In this document: positions 1 through 8,737 of the stretch, piece by piece | Position numbering within the stretch: the stretch's first letter is position 1 | Layout: the number at the start of each line of letters is the position of its first letter | Source: Legionella impletisoli | GTDB taxonomy: Bacteria; Pseudomonadota; Gammaproteobacteria; Legionellales; Legionellaceae | DNA length: 64,000 bases | Reading direction: 5' to 3' | NCBI RefSeq assembly: GCF_900639875.1 | Contig: NZ_CAAAIA010000008.1 | Location: 62,001 to 126,000, forward strand | Made by a program: the position numbers and the translations under genes | Notes under the pieces: generated by a model | Databases searched by the model: none | Told to the model about the DNA's origin: nothing | Seen by the model: the letters and a program-made list of their open reading frames with translations, nothing else

Positions 1-308
1 TTACCAAGTTATATCAATCTGAGTCTGCCCCTAAATTGCTTGTCTCCGATGTGGAGCGTTTTTCTATGCCACTCCTAAACATCAATGTAACTCGTGATTA
101 CATGATGAATATTGAACGACTATCGGGTGAAAAAGATAAGTTGGCTGGAAATATCGCCAATGAATTAATTAAAGATTTTCAGGCTGCAACCCATTATCCT
201 CCTGATGAGCGAGATAATATTACTGCTCAAGAACTAACCGATATTGTAGCTTCTTTATTTGAAGACATTGCCAGAGAGCGAGAGCGAGCGAAGAGCACCG
301 AATCCTAA
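1..308 (+). CDS. dotL: DotL/IcmO, C-terminal fragment (T4BSS coupling protein)
   Basis: The reading frame is open at the left edge, with codons in phase from position 3, and stops at 306-308. Only about 101 C-terminal residues are present, so this is truncated by the window and not broken. No ATPase motif lies in this part. The assignment rests on position: it directly precedes icmN, and the known Dot/Icm order is icmP-icmO-icmN. DotL is the inner-membrane VirD4-type coupling ATPase. In L. pneumophila its C-terminal tail recruits the adaptors IcmS, IcmW, LvgA and DotN. The acidic, helix-rich, highly charged tail seen here (ending around ARERERAKSTES) fits such a docking segment. A TTG at 36 could be mistaken for a start, but the frame continues upstream of it. 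Confidence 0.72.
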   Translation, partial: TKLYQSESAPKLLVSDVERFSMPLLNINVTRDYMMNIERLSGEKDKLAGNIANELIKDFQAATHYPPDERDNITAQELTDIVASLFEDIARERERAKSTES

Positions 309-317
309 GCGCCCATC

Positions 318-394
318 CTAGTACCGTTTCCATTTAATTTTGACAGGTAGCAGGCGCACCACTACCTGACAAAATTAAATGGAAACGGTACTAG
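318..394. repeat. 33-bp near-perfect inverted repeat between dotL and dotK
   Basis: Arms 318-350 and 362-394 pair over 33 bp with one mismatch (343/369), around an 11-nt loop. The outer ends read CTAGTACCGTTTCC and GGAAACGGTACTAG. It begins 10 bp after the dotL stop. No run of T follows, so it is not a classical intrinsic terminator. It could be a palindromic mobile repeat (MITE/REP-like), or an mRNA hairpin that stabilises or limits expression across dotL-dotK. No second copy was noticed in the window. Confidence 0.9.
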
Positions 395-499
395 TTTAAA
401 TTTGAGCAAAAATTCTTCTGTTTATCAAAAATTTAAAGTACTGCTTGTAACAAGATGATTTGTATGTTTTTATTTCATAAGATCATTCATCAATTTGTT

Positions 500-1078
500 A
501 TGGGGATTACCTTGAGTCGATTGCAAATCCTTTTTGTTAACTGCTCATACTGGATGGCGGTCTCCTTATTGTCAATTCTTGTACTGGGTTGCGGGCATTA
601 CAGGAAAGGGGACAATACACCTCCCTCATTGCCATATAAAGTAGCAGGTGCCTCTGATCCGCATCGAGTGACAATGCAAAAACGACTTGAAACTCAAGGG
701 GTTAGAGTCATTACCATTGGACAAAATTATTTAATAAGTATCCCCGCTGCAGCTGTTTTTGCAAACAATTCTCCAAGAGTTCGCTGGGAATCTTACGGGT
801 TACTCAACGATGTGGCGTGCTATTTAAAACAATTTCGTAAAGTGGCTGTAAATGTTAATGCCTTTACGGGAAAATGTGTTTCACCGCCAAGAGATTTGGC
901 GCTGACGGCAGCACGATCTCGTGCTGTTGCGGATTATCTCTGGTCGCAAAACATCGATAGTCGTTTTATCTTTACACACGGACTGGGTAGTGATAAACCT
1001 ATTCTTGCACTGGTTAAGAAAGGTGATCAGTCCATTAATTCAAGAATTGAGATTACATTTCGCGATGAAGTTGCCTAA
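500..1078 (+). CDS. dotK: DotK/IcmN, OmpA-like lipoprotein of the T4BSS outer-membrane complex
   Basis: Predicted outer-membrane lipoprotein with a peptidoglycan-binding OmpA-type C-terminal domain (motif TAARSRAVADYL, then FTHGLGSDKP and NSRIEITF at the end). In L. pneumophila DotK decorates the Dot/Icm outer-membrane core. A hydrophobic leader ends in a lipobox-like VLGC. The frame is open from ATG 455. ATG 500 gives a 192-residue protein with a 30-residue leader before the lipobox Cys, close to the usual DotK length. ATG 455 would make a 45-residue leader and ATG 554 an uncharged 12-residue one. No start has a convincing Shine-Dalgarno, so the start is uncertain. It is followed 12 bp later by dotJ. 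Confidence 0.85.
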   Translation: MGITLSRLQILFVNCSYWMAVSLLSILVLGCGHYRKGDNTPPSLPYKVAGASDPHRVTMQKRLETQGVRVITIGQNYLISIPAAAVFANNSPRVRWESYGLLNDVACYLKQFRKVAVNVNAFTGKCVSPPRDLALTAARSRAVADYLWSQNIDSRFIFTHGLGSDKPILALVKKGDQSINSRIEITFRDEVA

Positions 1079-1090
1079 AATGGAGATGAA

Positions 1091-1378
1091 ATGAGTCGAG
1101 GCACCTGGGAAATAGTTAAACAGTCAAAACGCTTTTACGTGATGACCTATCGTAAAACCGGTACAGCCTTACTTTTTTCTGCTGCTCTTAATGTTTTATT
1201 AGGCGCTGGAATTTATTACACTTATTTTCACCAGCCCGAACGTGATTTTTATGCAACAAATGGTATTACACCGCCTGTAGAGCTTACTCCTTTAGACGAA
1301 CCAAATTATACGTCTGATGCACTACTAGCGAGTGATCCTGTAAATGACACTAATGACGCAAAAGTCATACCGCAATAG
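1091..1378 (+). CDS. dotJ: DotJ/IcmM, inner-membrane T4BSS component
   Basis: A 95-residue protein with one N-terminal membrane helix (about residues 25-46) preceded by basic residues. The tail carries the motif FYATNGITPPVELTPLDEPN. The equivalent region of the next gene reads YFATSINGRITPLFPLNEPN, showing that DotJ is a short paralogue of DotI lacking the periplasmic domain. DotI and DotJ form a hetero-complex in the inner membrane. The SD GGAGAT lies just upstream of the ATG. Length and position between icmN and icmL match the family. Confidence 0.88.
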   Translation: MSRGTWEIVKQSKRFYVMTYRKTGTALLFSAALNVLLGAGIYYTYFHQPERDFYATNGITPPVELTPLDEPNYTSDALLASDPVNDTNDAKVIPQ

Positions 1379-1388
1379 CGAGGATATT

Positions 1389-2030
1389 ATGGCTGAGGAT
1401 GCTTTAACAGCTGTTTCAATAAGAAATGCCTTCTATCGTGATGGGCAAAGAAAAATTATTTTGATTTTATTGATTTCAATGATTGCGAATGTGGTCTTTG
1501 GCTCCATTCTGTTTTACATCATTACGCATCCCCCTTTACCGAAATATTTTGCTACCAGCATTAATGGAAGAATTACGCCGCTCTTTCCCTTAAATGAGCC
1601 GAACCAGTCTGACTCAGCGGTATTGCAGTGGGCAAACCAAGCTGCAATCGCAGCGTTTTCCTATAACTTTGTGAATTATCGCAGTGAATTGCAAGCGGCA
1701 TCTGGATTTTTTACCGCGAATGGTTGGACTCAATTTTTGAATGCGCTTCAAGATTCAAACAATTTAGAAGCGGTAAAAGCCAAAAAGTTGATCGTGTCTG
1801 CGGTTGCAACCAGAGCACCTATCATCCTTCAAAAGGGTGTATTAAACGATCGATATTCTTGGCGTGTTCAAATGCCAATATTAGTGACATATCAAAGCGC
1901 TAGTGAATTTACCCAGCAAAATAATGTGGTGACTATGCTTATCACGCGTGTTTCCACATTAAATTCACCTAGAGGGATTGGTATTTCCCAATTTGTTGTT
2001 GGGCCTGCTAGTGGTGAGGTGGGTGGATGA
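1389..2030 (+). CDS. dotI: DotI/IcmL, inner-membrane T4BSS core component
   Basis: A 213-residue protein, about the family length. One membrane helix near residues 22-42 is followed by a periplasmic VirB8-like domain of about 150 residues. ATG 1389 follows GAGG with good spacing. An upstream in-frame ATG at 1344 overlaps dotJ and would add 15 unconserved residues, so it was not used. Its stop overlaps the dotH start (ATGA), indicating translational coupling. In L. pneumophila DotI is essential for effector translocation and partners DotJ. Confidence 0.93.
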   Translation: MAEDALTAVSIRNAFYRDGQRKIILILLISMIANVVFGSILFYIITHPPLPKYFATSINGRITPLFPLNEPNQSDSAVLQWANQAAIAAFSYNFVNYRSELQAASGFFTANGWTQFLNALQDSNNLEAVKAKKLIVSAVATRAPIILQKGVLNDRYSWRVQMPILVTYQSASEFTQQNNVVTMLITRVSTLNSPRGIGISQFVVGPASGEVGG

Positions 2031-3079
2031 GCATGAGAATATTCATTCTAACCCGCTCCCTATTCATCCTAATTAGCTTTGGGATTGGGTCTTTGGTATT
2101 TGCGCAACAGACGGATTCTGCTCAACAAGCCTTAGAGCAGCTACGCATGCTTCAAAAAAGGCTCGCAGCAGATTCTGGCACGAAAGAGGCTGAGGGTGCT
2201 CAAAAACAGGATGCAGCTCAAAAGCAACCCGCTGATCCAAATCAAGCTCAAAATCAAAAAGCGGGTGCAATTGCCGCACCCGTTACGATTAGCCCTAGTG
2301 AAAATGAAACACTGGATAAGCTCGCTTATGAAGGAATGACTCAGCAGCTATTTCCTTTGTCTCCAGAAGAAATCATACGACTGAAGCAAATGTATCATAC
2401 GAATGAATATGCTAAAGAATCTCCGGCAGGAACCCCTCCAAAGCCGACCGCAACTTCACAAATGGTCAATTTATCGCCTGGCTCAACGCCCCCCGTCATT
2501 CGGCTGGCTCAAGGCTTTGTGTCGTCTTTGGTTTTTCTCGATTCCACAGGAGCCCCGTGGCCTATTAGCGCATATGATTTGGGTGATCCTGCTGCCTTTA
2601 ACATTCAGTGGGATAAAACCAGTAATACGCTTATGATTCAATCCACTAAGTTATATACTTATGGAAATCTTGCAGTTCGTCTCATAGGATTAAATACGCC
2701 TGTCATGCTTACGTTAATCCCTGGTCAGAAAGCGGTAGATTATCGCGTTGATTTACGAATACAGGGATATGGCCCGAATGCAAAAACAGCATCAGTCGAG
2801 ATTGGATTGCCTCCTTCAGCAAACGATGTATTATTACACGTGCTTGATGGTGTTCCTCCGCCAGGAAGTACACGTCTTACGGTCAGTGGCGGTGATGCAA
2901 GAGCTTGGCTTTTGCATGAAAAAATGTATGTGCGAACTAATCTTACGATATTATCCCCAGGTTGGATTGGAAGCATGACCAGTGCAGATGGAATGCATGC
3001 CTATGAAATGCAAAAGTCTCCAGTCCTGCTGGTTTCTTGGCATGGCAAAGTAATGCAACTCAAGGTAGAAGGGTTATAA
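2027..3079 (+). CDS. dotH: DotH/IcmK, T4BSS outer-membrane core subunit
   Basis: A 350-residue protein with a signal peptide (hydrophobic stretch, then VFAQQ near residue 26). A low-complexity Q/A/K-rich linker covers about residues 30-90, followed by a conserved VirB9-like beta-rich domain (TPPVIRLAQGFVSSLVFLDS, about residues 150-170) to the end. DotH forms the outer-membrane ring with DotC and DotD, and DotG threads through it. Length is close to the L. pneumophila protein. It starts in an ATGA overlap with dotI and is followed 4 bp later by dotG. Confidence 0.93.
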   Translation: MSMRIFILTRSLFILISFGIGSLVFAQQTDSAQQALEQLRMLQKRLAADSGTKEAEGAQKQDAAQKQPADPNQAQNQKAGAIAAPVTISPSENETLDKLAYEGMTQQLFPLSPEEIIRLKQMYHTNEYAKESPAGTPPKPTATSQMVNLSPGSTPPVIRLAQGFVSSLVFLDSTGAPWPISAYDLGDPAAFNIQWDKTSNTLMIQSTKLYTYGNLAVRLIGLNTPVMLTLIPGQKAVDYRVDLRIQGYGPNAKTASVEIGLPPSANDVLLHVLDGVPPPGSTRLTVSGGDARAWLLHEKMYVRTNLTILSPGWIGSMTSADGMHAYEMQKSPVLLVSWHGKVMQLKVEGL

Positions 3080-3083
3080 CAAC

Positions 3084-6000
3084 ATGGCAGGGAAAAAAGA
3101 GAATCTCAAAGCATTATTTACTAACACCCGTACTCGGATCATCATCATTTTTACTGCGGTAGTCCTTATCATTGCGGTATTAGTGGGAGTTATCCGGTTT
3201 ACCACAGCCACTTCTCCTGGACGTATCCCGGGAAAAACGGCTATTGCTCCTGGAGCAGGGGATATTCAATCCGTGCCTGGTTCGATTGACCCAACGGCAC
3301 AATATGCGGCATTACAAGCACAGCAAAACATTGAGCAAGCTCAAACTGCAGCAAAAACGGGTGGAAGTGCCATCCCAACCATTATTCGAACGCAAGCGTT
3401 TGGTGCAGGAGTACAAGCAGTAGGACCACAACAAGGAGAAGGTGGGGTAGGTTTTTCAACGCTTGCGCTTGAAGACGTTGCCGGGCCACAAAAAGGCGCT
3501 TGGTTGCAATCATTAAAAGATGCTAATTGCAGCAAATCTGCTGTAGAAAGCGCGGTTAAGGAGGGAGCTACGCTAAGTGGATTAAAGGAAGCATGCACTT
3601 GCGTTCAGTTGAAAGAAAATGGTTATTCGCTTAATGACTTGCAGCAAGTTTGTAATTGTAAAGAGTTACGCGCTGCAGGTTTTAATGCTACACAATTAAA
3701 AAACGCTGGATTTAGTGCAAGTCGACTAAGAGCTTGTGATTTTGATGCGTGTGAATTAAGGAATGCAGGATTTACGGCGCAAGAACTTAAGGACGCAGGG
3801 TTCTCCGATGGAGAATTAAAAGGTGCGGGATTTTCTCCTGAAGAGATAGCTCGTGCAGAAGGGTTACCCAATGGCATTACTGCAGCTGATGTTAGAAAAG
3901 CAGGCTGTGGAGCCGATGCTTTAAGAAAGTTACGTGAGGCAGGAGTATCTGCAGCAGCGATTCGCCGCATCAGTGGTTGTAGTGCTTCTCAGTTAAAAGC
4001 GGCAGGTTATACAGCAGCCGATTTAAAAAACGCAGGATTTTCGGCCGCCGATCTGAAGAATGCAGGGTTTACTCCAGAGGAGCTTAAAGCCGCAGGTTAT
4101 AGCGCTAGGGATTTACTTAATGCTGGATATACTCCTGATCAGCTAGCTCAGGCTGGTTATTCCCCTGCTCAAATCCAACAAGCAGAAAACGAGCTTCCGC
4201 CTGGGATGACCGCTCAGGATGTTAAAGCAGCTGGCTGTAATATTGAAGCGCTAAAGCGAGAGCGCTTGGCAGGGGTTAGTGCAAAATCAATTAGAAAAGA
4301 TGCAGGGTGTAGCGCAGCCGCATTAAAGGCGGCTGGTTTTACCGATCAAGATTTAGCCAATGCAGGCTTTACCCCTGAGCAAATTAAGGCCGCGGGTGTA
4401 GATGATGACACGATAAGAGCGGCAGGTTGTGACCCTACGAAACTTCATCAATTGATGGAACAAGGAGTTTCGGCTAGACGAATCAAGGAATTAAATGGTT
4501 GTAGCGCTGCTGCTCTGAAAGCCGCAGGCTTTAATGCGAAGCAATTAGCGAATGCGGGTTTTACTCCTCAGCAATTGTTAGATGCTGGTTTTACACCCGC
4601 ACAAGTTCAAGCAGCAGAGGCATCAACGGATGATGCTATAAAAGCCGCGGGTTGCGATCCTGAAAAACTCAAAATATTAAGAGAACAGGGAGTATCTGCA
4701 AAACGGATAAAGGATTTGAATGGCTGTAGCGCATCGGCCCTTAAAGCAGCAGGATTTGATGCCAAACAACTTGCGGATGCTGGATTTACTCCTCAGCAGC
4801 TATTAGGCGCTGGATTTACACCTGCAGAAGTAAATGCTGCAGAAGCAGCGCAACGTGCTGTCAGCGATAATGCAATCGAGGCGGCGGGATGTGATCCGGC
4901 TAAATTAAGAGTATTACGTGCTCAAGGTGTATCAGCAAAACGAATTCGTGATTTAAATGGGTGTAGTGCGGCTGCATTGAAGGCTGCGGGTTTTGATGCC
5001 AAGCAACTGGCTGATGCAGGGTTTACACCCAGAGAACTTCTGGATGCAGGATTCACCCCGGATCAAGTTGACGCAGCGGATGGTATGACGGATCAAGCCA
5101 TCCGTAATGCGGGATGCGATCCCGCTAAATTAAAGGCGCTCTATGATAAAGGGGTATCCGCCGCTCGTATTGAAAAACTGAATGGTTGCAGTGCGGCAGC
5201 ACTTAAAGCAGCAGGTTTTTCAGCTAAGGATTTAGCCAATGCCGGCTTTACTCCACAGCAACTTCTGGATGCCGGCTTTACTCCACAACAATTAACTCAG
5301 GCAGGCCTAAATCCTGCTGGTGCAATTGCTGCAGGTAGAACGGCTGATTGCAGTGTTGCCTCTTTAAAAGCAGCACGTGCTATGGGTGTTTCCGCTGCCA
5401 CGATTAAACAAACGTTAGGTTGCAGCGCGAAAGCAATGAAAGATGCAGGTTATACTGCTGCTCAATTGAAAGCAGCAGGGTATACTGCTGCGGAATTGAA
5501 GGATGCGGGATTCACAGCAGCACAATTGAAAAACGCAGGTTTTTCAGCAAAAGAATTAAAAGATGCGGGTTTTTCAGCACAAGATCTTAAAGATGCTGGT
5601 TTTAGTGCAGCGCAGTTAAAAGATGCGGGTTTTAGTGCCGCTCAACTCAAAGCAGCCGGATTTAGTGCTTCACAGCTTAAAGATGCGGGATTCACAGCAG
5701 CACAACTCAAAGATGCGGGTTTTAGCGCAGCTGAGCTGAAAGCCGCCGGTTATTCCGCAAATGACTTAAAGGATGCGGGTTTTAGCGCTGCTCAGCTGAA
5801 AAACGCAGGCTTTACAGATCAACAATTGCGTGATGCTGGGATAACACCCGCACCAACCGATGTGGCAGGGTTACCAGAAGTAGGAGAGCCCACACCGGAT
5901 GCTTCACAAGTTTCAGCGATTCCTACCGTCGGAGGGCCGGCTGCTGCTGCTCAAGCCACTGCGAATCAACAACAATTGCAGCAATTACTTCAAAGGCAAC

Positions 6001-6800
6001 AAAGCCAAATGGCAGATCAGCGTTATCAGCAGAAATTACAAGAGCGCCAAGCACTTATGTTGAGTGCTGCAAATGAAGCTTTGCAATCTTGGAAATCGGT
6101 TTCTAATCAAGTTTTCGTACAAGGATCGCCTCCTCCGACTCCTGCACCAGGTGCTGCTACAGCAGTAGCAGGTACAGCGGCTATTCCCCCAGTACCGGGC
6201 GCGCCAGCAGATGCTCACGGCCATGCTCATTCAGCCGTGATTAAAACAGGTGATGTTATGTTTGCCGTGTTAGACACCTCTGTGAACAGTGATGAACCAA
6301 GTCCCATTCTTGCAACCATTGTTTCAGGTAAATTAAAGGGTACGAAACTGATAGGTAGTTTTACGCTACCAAACAACGCAGATAAGCTGGTTATTAATTT
6401 TAACACCATGTCTGTACCGGGAGCTCCGCATACGACAGGCATTAGTGCCTATGCAATTGATCCGAATACAGCTCGTACTGCTTTATCAACGTATACCAAT
6501 CATCATTATTTACAACGCTATGGAGCACTATTTGCTTCAACCTTTTTAGAAGGTTTTGGAAATGCGTTTCAGTCTGCAAATACAACGATTCAAATTGGCG
6601 GTACAGGTGGTGTGCAAACGACGACGATTCAAAATGGAATTGGACGATCGATTCTGGAAAACGCTGTGATTGGTTTAGCAACACTTGGCAAAACCTGGGG
6701 ACAGGTTGCGCAACAGCAATTTAATCGCCCGACTACAGTCAGTATATGCGCGGGCACTGGCATTGGTGTCTTGTTTACACAGGATGTTACATCAATCTAA
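3084..6800 (+). CDS. dotG: DotG/IcmE, repeat-expanded VirB10-like T4BSS channel protein
   Basis: A 1238-residue protein, longer than the roughly 1050-residue L. pneumophila protein. Order: short cytoplasmic N-terminus, one membrane helix (about residues 17-40), Gln/Gly-rich linker, then about 730 residues (about 190-920) of degenerate ten-residue repeats of the form AxxLKxAGFS. Interspersed Cys-bearing variants read GCSAAALKAAGF and AGCDPxKL. A Gln-rich segment follows (about 960-1000), then a C-terminal VirB10/TrbI-type domain (about 1045-1238, with SAVIKTGDVMFAVLDT). DotG spans both membranes and forms the central channel. Repeat number varies between species, and the excess length here lies in the repeats. 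No frameshift was seen. Confidence 0.95.
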   Translation: MAGKKENLKALFTNTRTRIIIIFTAVVLIIAVLVGVIRFTTATSPGRIPGKTAIAPGAGDIQSVPGSIDPTAQYAALQAQQNIEQAQTAAKTGGSAIPTIIRTQAFGAGVQAVGPQQGEGGVGFSTLALEDVAGPQKGAWLQSLKDANCSKSAVESAVKEGATLSGLKEACTCVQLKENGYSLNDLQQVCNCKELRAAGFNATQLKNAGFSASRLRACDFDACELRNAGFTAQELKDAGFSDGELKGAGFSPEEIARAEGLPNGITAADVRKAGCGADALRKLREAGVSAAAIRRISGCSASQLKAAGYTAADLKNAGFSAADLKNAGFTPEELKAAGYSARDLLNAGYTPDQLAQAGYSPAQIQQAENELPPGMTAQDVKAAGCNIEALKRERLAGVSAKSIRKDAGCSAAALKAAGFTDQDLANAGFTPEQIKAAGVDDDTIRAAGCDPTKLHQLMEQGVSARRIKELNGCSAAALKAAGFNAKQLANAGFTPQQLLDAGFTPAQVQAAEASTDDAIKAAGCDPEKLKILREQGVSAKRIKDLNGCSASALKAAGFDAKQLADAGFTPQQLLGAGFTPAEVNAAEAAQRAVSDNAIEAAGCDPAKLRVLRAQGVSAKRIRDLNGCSAAALKAAGFDAKQLADAGFTPRELLDAGFTPDQVDAADGMTDQAIRNAGCDPAKLKALYDKGVSAARIEKLNGCSAAALKAAGFSAKDLANAGFTPQQLLDAGFTPQQLTQAGLNPAGAIAAGRTADCSVASLKAARAMGVSAATIKQTLGCSAKAMKDAGYTAAQLKAAGYTAAELKDAGFTAAQLKNAGFSAKELKDAGFSAQDLKDAGFSAAQLKDAGFSAAQLKAAGFSASQLKDAGFTAAQLKDAGFSAAELKAAGYSANDLKDAGFSAAQLKNAGFTDQQLRDAGITPAPTDVAGLPEVGEPTPDASQVSAIPTVGGPAAAAQATANQQQLQQLLQRQQSQMADQRYQQKLQERQALMLSAANEALQSWKSVSNQVFVQGSPPPTPAPGAATAVAGTAAIPPVPGAPADAHGHAHSAVIKTGDVMFAVLDTSVNSDEPSPILATIVSGKLKGTKLIGSFTLPNNADKLVINFNTMSVPGAPHTTGISAYAIDPNTARTALSTYTNHHYLQRYGALFASTFLEGFGNAFQSANTTIQIGGTGGVQTTTIQNGIGRSILENAVIGLATLGKTWGQVAQQQFNRPTTVSICAGTGIGVLFTQDVTSI
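3650..5860 (+). repeat. Coding decapeptide repeats in dotG (30-bp units)
   Basis: Tandem 30-bp coding units give AxxLKxAGFS-type peptides. Higher-order blocks of roughly 70-80 residues, each carrying a GCSAAALKAAGF unit and an AAGCDPxKL unit, recur at about 4430-5130. The last stretch (about 5440-5830) is the most regular, with near-identical units in a row. Third-codon positions differ between units, so the peptide is conserved more than the DNA. Confidence 0.93.
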
Positions 6801-6819
6801 TTGAGCGAGCAGGTAGAAA

Positions 6820-7602
6820 ATGGCAGATAATGATCAATATGATGATGAGTATCAATTCGGTGATTTGGATACAGGAAGTCCTAAACCTCCTGAAGAAGAT
6901 ATCTACTCGCCATCAATGGAAGGATCAGAGAGTCGCGCTGGCGTGGCAGCACCTAGAAATGTTAAACGTAATGCCATTATCGCGATTGCCTTCATTATTC
7001 TCGCGATGGTTATCTATAAATTCTTAGATTCATTTTTCTCGGTAAAAAAAGAAACGGTAAAGACTACTCAACAGCCAACGCAAGCCTTGAAACAACCACC
7101 TGCGCCACCCAGGCCAACCGTAGTTCAGCCAATCGCTACGACTCAACCTACGGTGGATACACCCCAAGTTACCCAAAAACTATCCGCAATGGAAGTGAGT
7201 CAGCAAACGTTGCGTTCTGATGTAAGTACTATTAGTAATCAAATGACGAGCATGAGTTCGACTGTAAATCAGATGGCTTCTCAAATCGCACAACTTAATC
7301 AGTTGATTTCTACCTTAAATGATAAGATTGAGGAACAGTCTCAAGATATTCAACGCTTACGTGTCAAACCGAAGCCTGTACGTAAAGTGGTTAGGCGTGT
7401 CGTAAAACCCATTACAAAATGCTATGTTCAAGCATTGATCCCAGGTCGGGCGTGGTTAATTTGCACAAATGGAGCTACACTTACTGTGAGAGAAGGTTCA
7501 ACCATTCCTGGATATGGTTTAGTGAAACTGATTGACCCACATCAAGGAAGAGTCATGACCAGTTCTGGTCAAATTATTAGGTTCAGTCAAGACGACAGTT
7601 GA
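6820..7602 (+). CDS. dotF: DotF/IcmG, bitopic inner-membrane T4BSS protein
   Basis: A 260-residue protein with an acidic cytoplasmic N-terminus, one membrane helix (about 47-70), a Pro/Thr-rich linker and a coiled coil (about 120-180, rich in S/Q/M heptads). A basic stretch VRKVVRRVVKPITKCYVQAL leads into a small C-terminal globular domain (GRAWLICTNGATLTV). DotF associates with DotG and the core complex in L. pneumophila. It starts 19 bp after dotG and is followed 7 bp later by dotE, in the standard order. Confidence 0.92.
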   Translation: MADNDQYDDEYQFGDLDTGSPKPPEEDIYSPSMEGSESRAGVAAPRNVKRNAIIAIAFIILAMVIYKFLDSFFSVKKETVKTTQQPTQALKQPPAPPRPTVVQPIATTQPTVDTPQVTQKLSAMEVSQQTLRSDVSTISNQMTSMSSTVNQMASQIAQLNQLISTLNDKIEEQSQDIQRLRVKPKPVRKVVRRVVKPITKCYVQALIPGRAWLICTNGATLTVREGSTIPGYGLVKLIDPHQGRVMTSSGQIIRFSQDDS

Positions 7603-7609
7603 GGTAGCA

Positions 7610-8173
7610 ATGGCTGATATGAATGTGACCAGCTGGATTACAGGCCAAGTCGATATTTTAACGAATATTGCAAAGTCTTTAGAGCCAGTTGATCGCTTGC
7701 TGACTGGGGCCGCATATTTGATTGGGTTAAGTTTTGCCTTCAAAGCGATTTACACGCTGAAAGTGTATGGTGAAGCGCGGACGATGATGTCTAGTCATAC
7801 AAGCATTAAAGAACCCGTTATGTATATGCTGGTCGCTGGGGTGTTTTTGTTCATGCCGACGGCATTTCAAATGCTGCTTAACACGGCATTTGGTTATACA
7901 AATGTGTTGGCTTATGCGCCAATTAATAGTAGTAATAACACATTAGATGCTTTATTTGGCCCGAATAGTACCGTTGGTAGGCCATTATCTATGTTGATTC
8001 AAACCATTGGTTTGATTGCCTTTATTCGTGGGTGGGTTCTTATTGCGCGATCAGCAGCACAAGGTCAGCCTCCAGGTGGGACCGGAAAAGGATTAATGCA
8101 TGTGTTTGGAGGAATTCTTGCAATGAATATTGTAGGAACAATCCAAATTATAAATAATACATTGTATGGCTAA
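7610..8173 (+). CDS. dotE: DotE/IcmC, multi-spanning inner-membrane T4BSS protein
   Basis: A 187-residue hydrophobic protein with three or four membrane segments (about 30-50, 65-85, 120-140, 155-175). It begins at ATG 7610 behind GAGGT. DotE belongs to the same superfamily as DotP/IcmD and DotV, and the AAYLIGLSFAFKAIYTLK motif matches the TSYLAGLGFAIGAIMKFK motif of the IcmD proteins downstream. Its exact role in the Dot/Icm machine is not established. Size and position are typical. Confidence 0.9.
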   Translation: MADMNVTSWITGQVDILTNIAKSLEPVDRLLTGAAYLIGLSFAFKAIYTLKVYGEARTMMSSHTSIKEPVMYMLVAGVFLFMPTAFQMLLNTAFGYTNVLAYAPINSSNNTLDALFGPNSTVGRPLSMLIQTIGLIAFIRGWVLIARSAAQGQPPGGTGKGLMHVFGGILAMNIVGTIQIINNTLYG

Positions 8174-8210
8174 TTTCTAACAAAATTACTATTAACAAGG
8201 GAGAGTGGCG

Positions 8211-8597
8211 ATGGTTAAAGGTATCCAAAAGGAAGCGTTACATAAGGGGATGTATTATTTTTCTCTTTGTATCGCGCTATTATTTTTTTCAGAACATGCG
8301 CTTGCAGCAGCAACATCGGTTGGAGCTATGGCTGCGCAAATTTCTGGTTCTTTCAAGGATATTGCTAAATTAATCACTGGAACGTCATATCTTGCGGGGC
8401 TTGGTTTTGCAATTGGTGCTATAATGAAATTTAAGCAACATAAAGATAATCCTACCCAGATACCAATTGGTACTCCAATAGCTTTAGTGTGTATTGCTGG
8501 TGCCTTGTTGTTCCTTCCAACTATATTGCACGTTGCTGGTGGCACTATGTTTGGTGGTGGAACAGTGGCTGGCCCAACGGGAATGATTTTCTCTTAA
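8211..8597 (+). CDS. icmD: DotP/IcmD, first copy
   Basis: A 128-residue small membrane protein with a cleavable-looking leader (ending HALAAA near residue 33) and two further hydrophobic segments flanking the motif KFKQHKDNPTQIPIGTPIAL. ATG 8211 sits 7 nt after AAGGGAG. The in-frame GTG at 8205 is too close to that SD to be used. IcmD is an inner-membrane Dot/Icm protein needed for intracellular growth of L. pneumophila. A second, highly similar copy follows at 8779. Confidence 0.93.
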   Translation: MVKGIQKEALHKGMYYFSLCIALLFFSEHALAAATSVGAMAAQISGSFKDIAKLITGTSYLAGLGFAIGAIMKFKQHKDNPTQIPIGTPIALVCIAGALLFLPTILHVAGGTMFGGGTVAGPTGMIFS

Positions 8598-8634
8598 ATA
8601 TGACATTCCCATGTCACGAAATCCAGGTGATAGG

Positions 8635-8669
8635 TTGCCCTGTATTTTACAAAATGAAAATCAGGGCAA
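8635..8669 (+). other. Hairpin between the two icmD copies
   Basis: TTGCCCTG (8635-8642) pairs with CAGGGCAA (8662-8669). The loop contains a smaller ATTTT/AAAAT stem. There is no T-run, so this is not a classical terminator. It may protect the 3' end of the first icmD transcript or be a decayed repeat. Confidence 0.5.
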
Positions 8670-8698
8670 AAGTTGGCATAAAAAATAATGTCATAATT

Positions 8699-8707
8699 TG
8701 TTATACT
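8699..8707 (+). promoter_or_regulatory. Extended -10 promoter element for the second icmD
   Basis: TG-T-TATACT forms an extended -10 element 72 bp upstream of the GTG start. A TTGGCA at 8673-8678 is too far (23 bp) to be a standard -35, but an extended -10 can act without one. Transcription would start near 8714. Confidence 0.5.
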
Positions 8708-8737
8708 TAAGATATGAATATAGATTTTAAAGTGTTA

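Noticed and set aside
309-499. Palindrome at 318-394 as an intrinsic terminator of dotL
   Set aside because: The stem is very long and AT-containing, and no T-run follows. A repeat or mRNA hairpin is the safer description.
3341-3970. Antisense open frames opposite dotG
   Set aside because: They arise from the repetitive, Ala/Leu-rich coding sequence on the other strand. No start signal or domain was seen.
3650-5860. Possible CRISPR array or DNA satellite
   Set aside because: The 30-bp periodicity is coding decapeptide repeats in dotG. There are no constant repeats with unique spacers.
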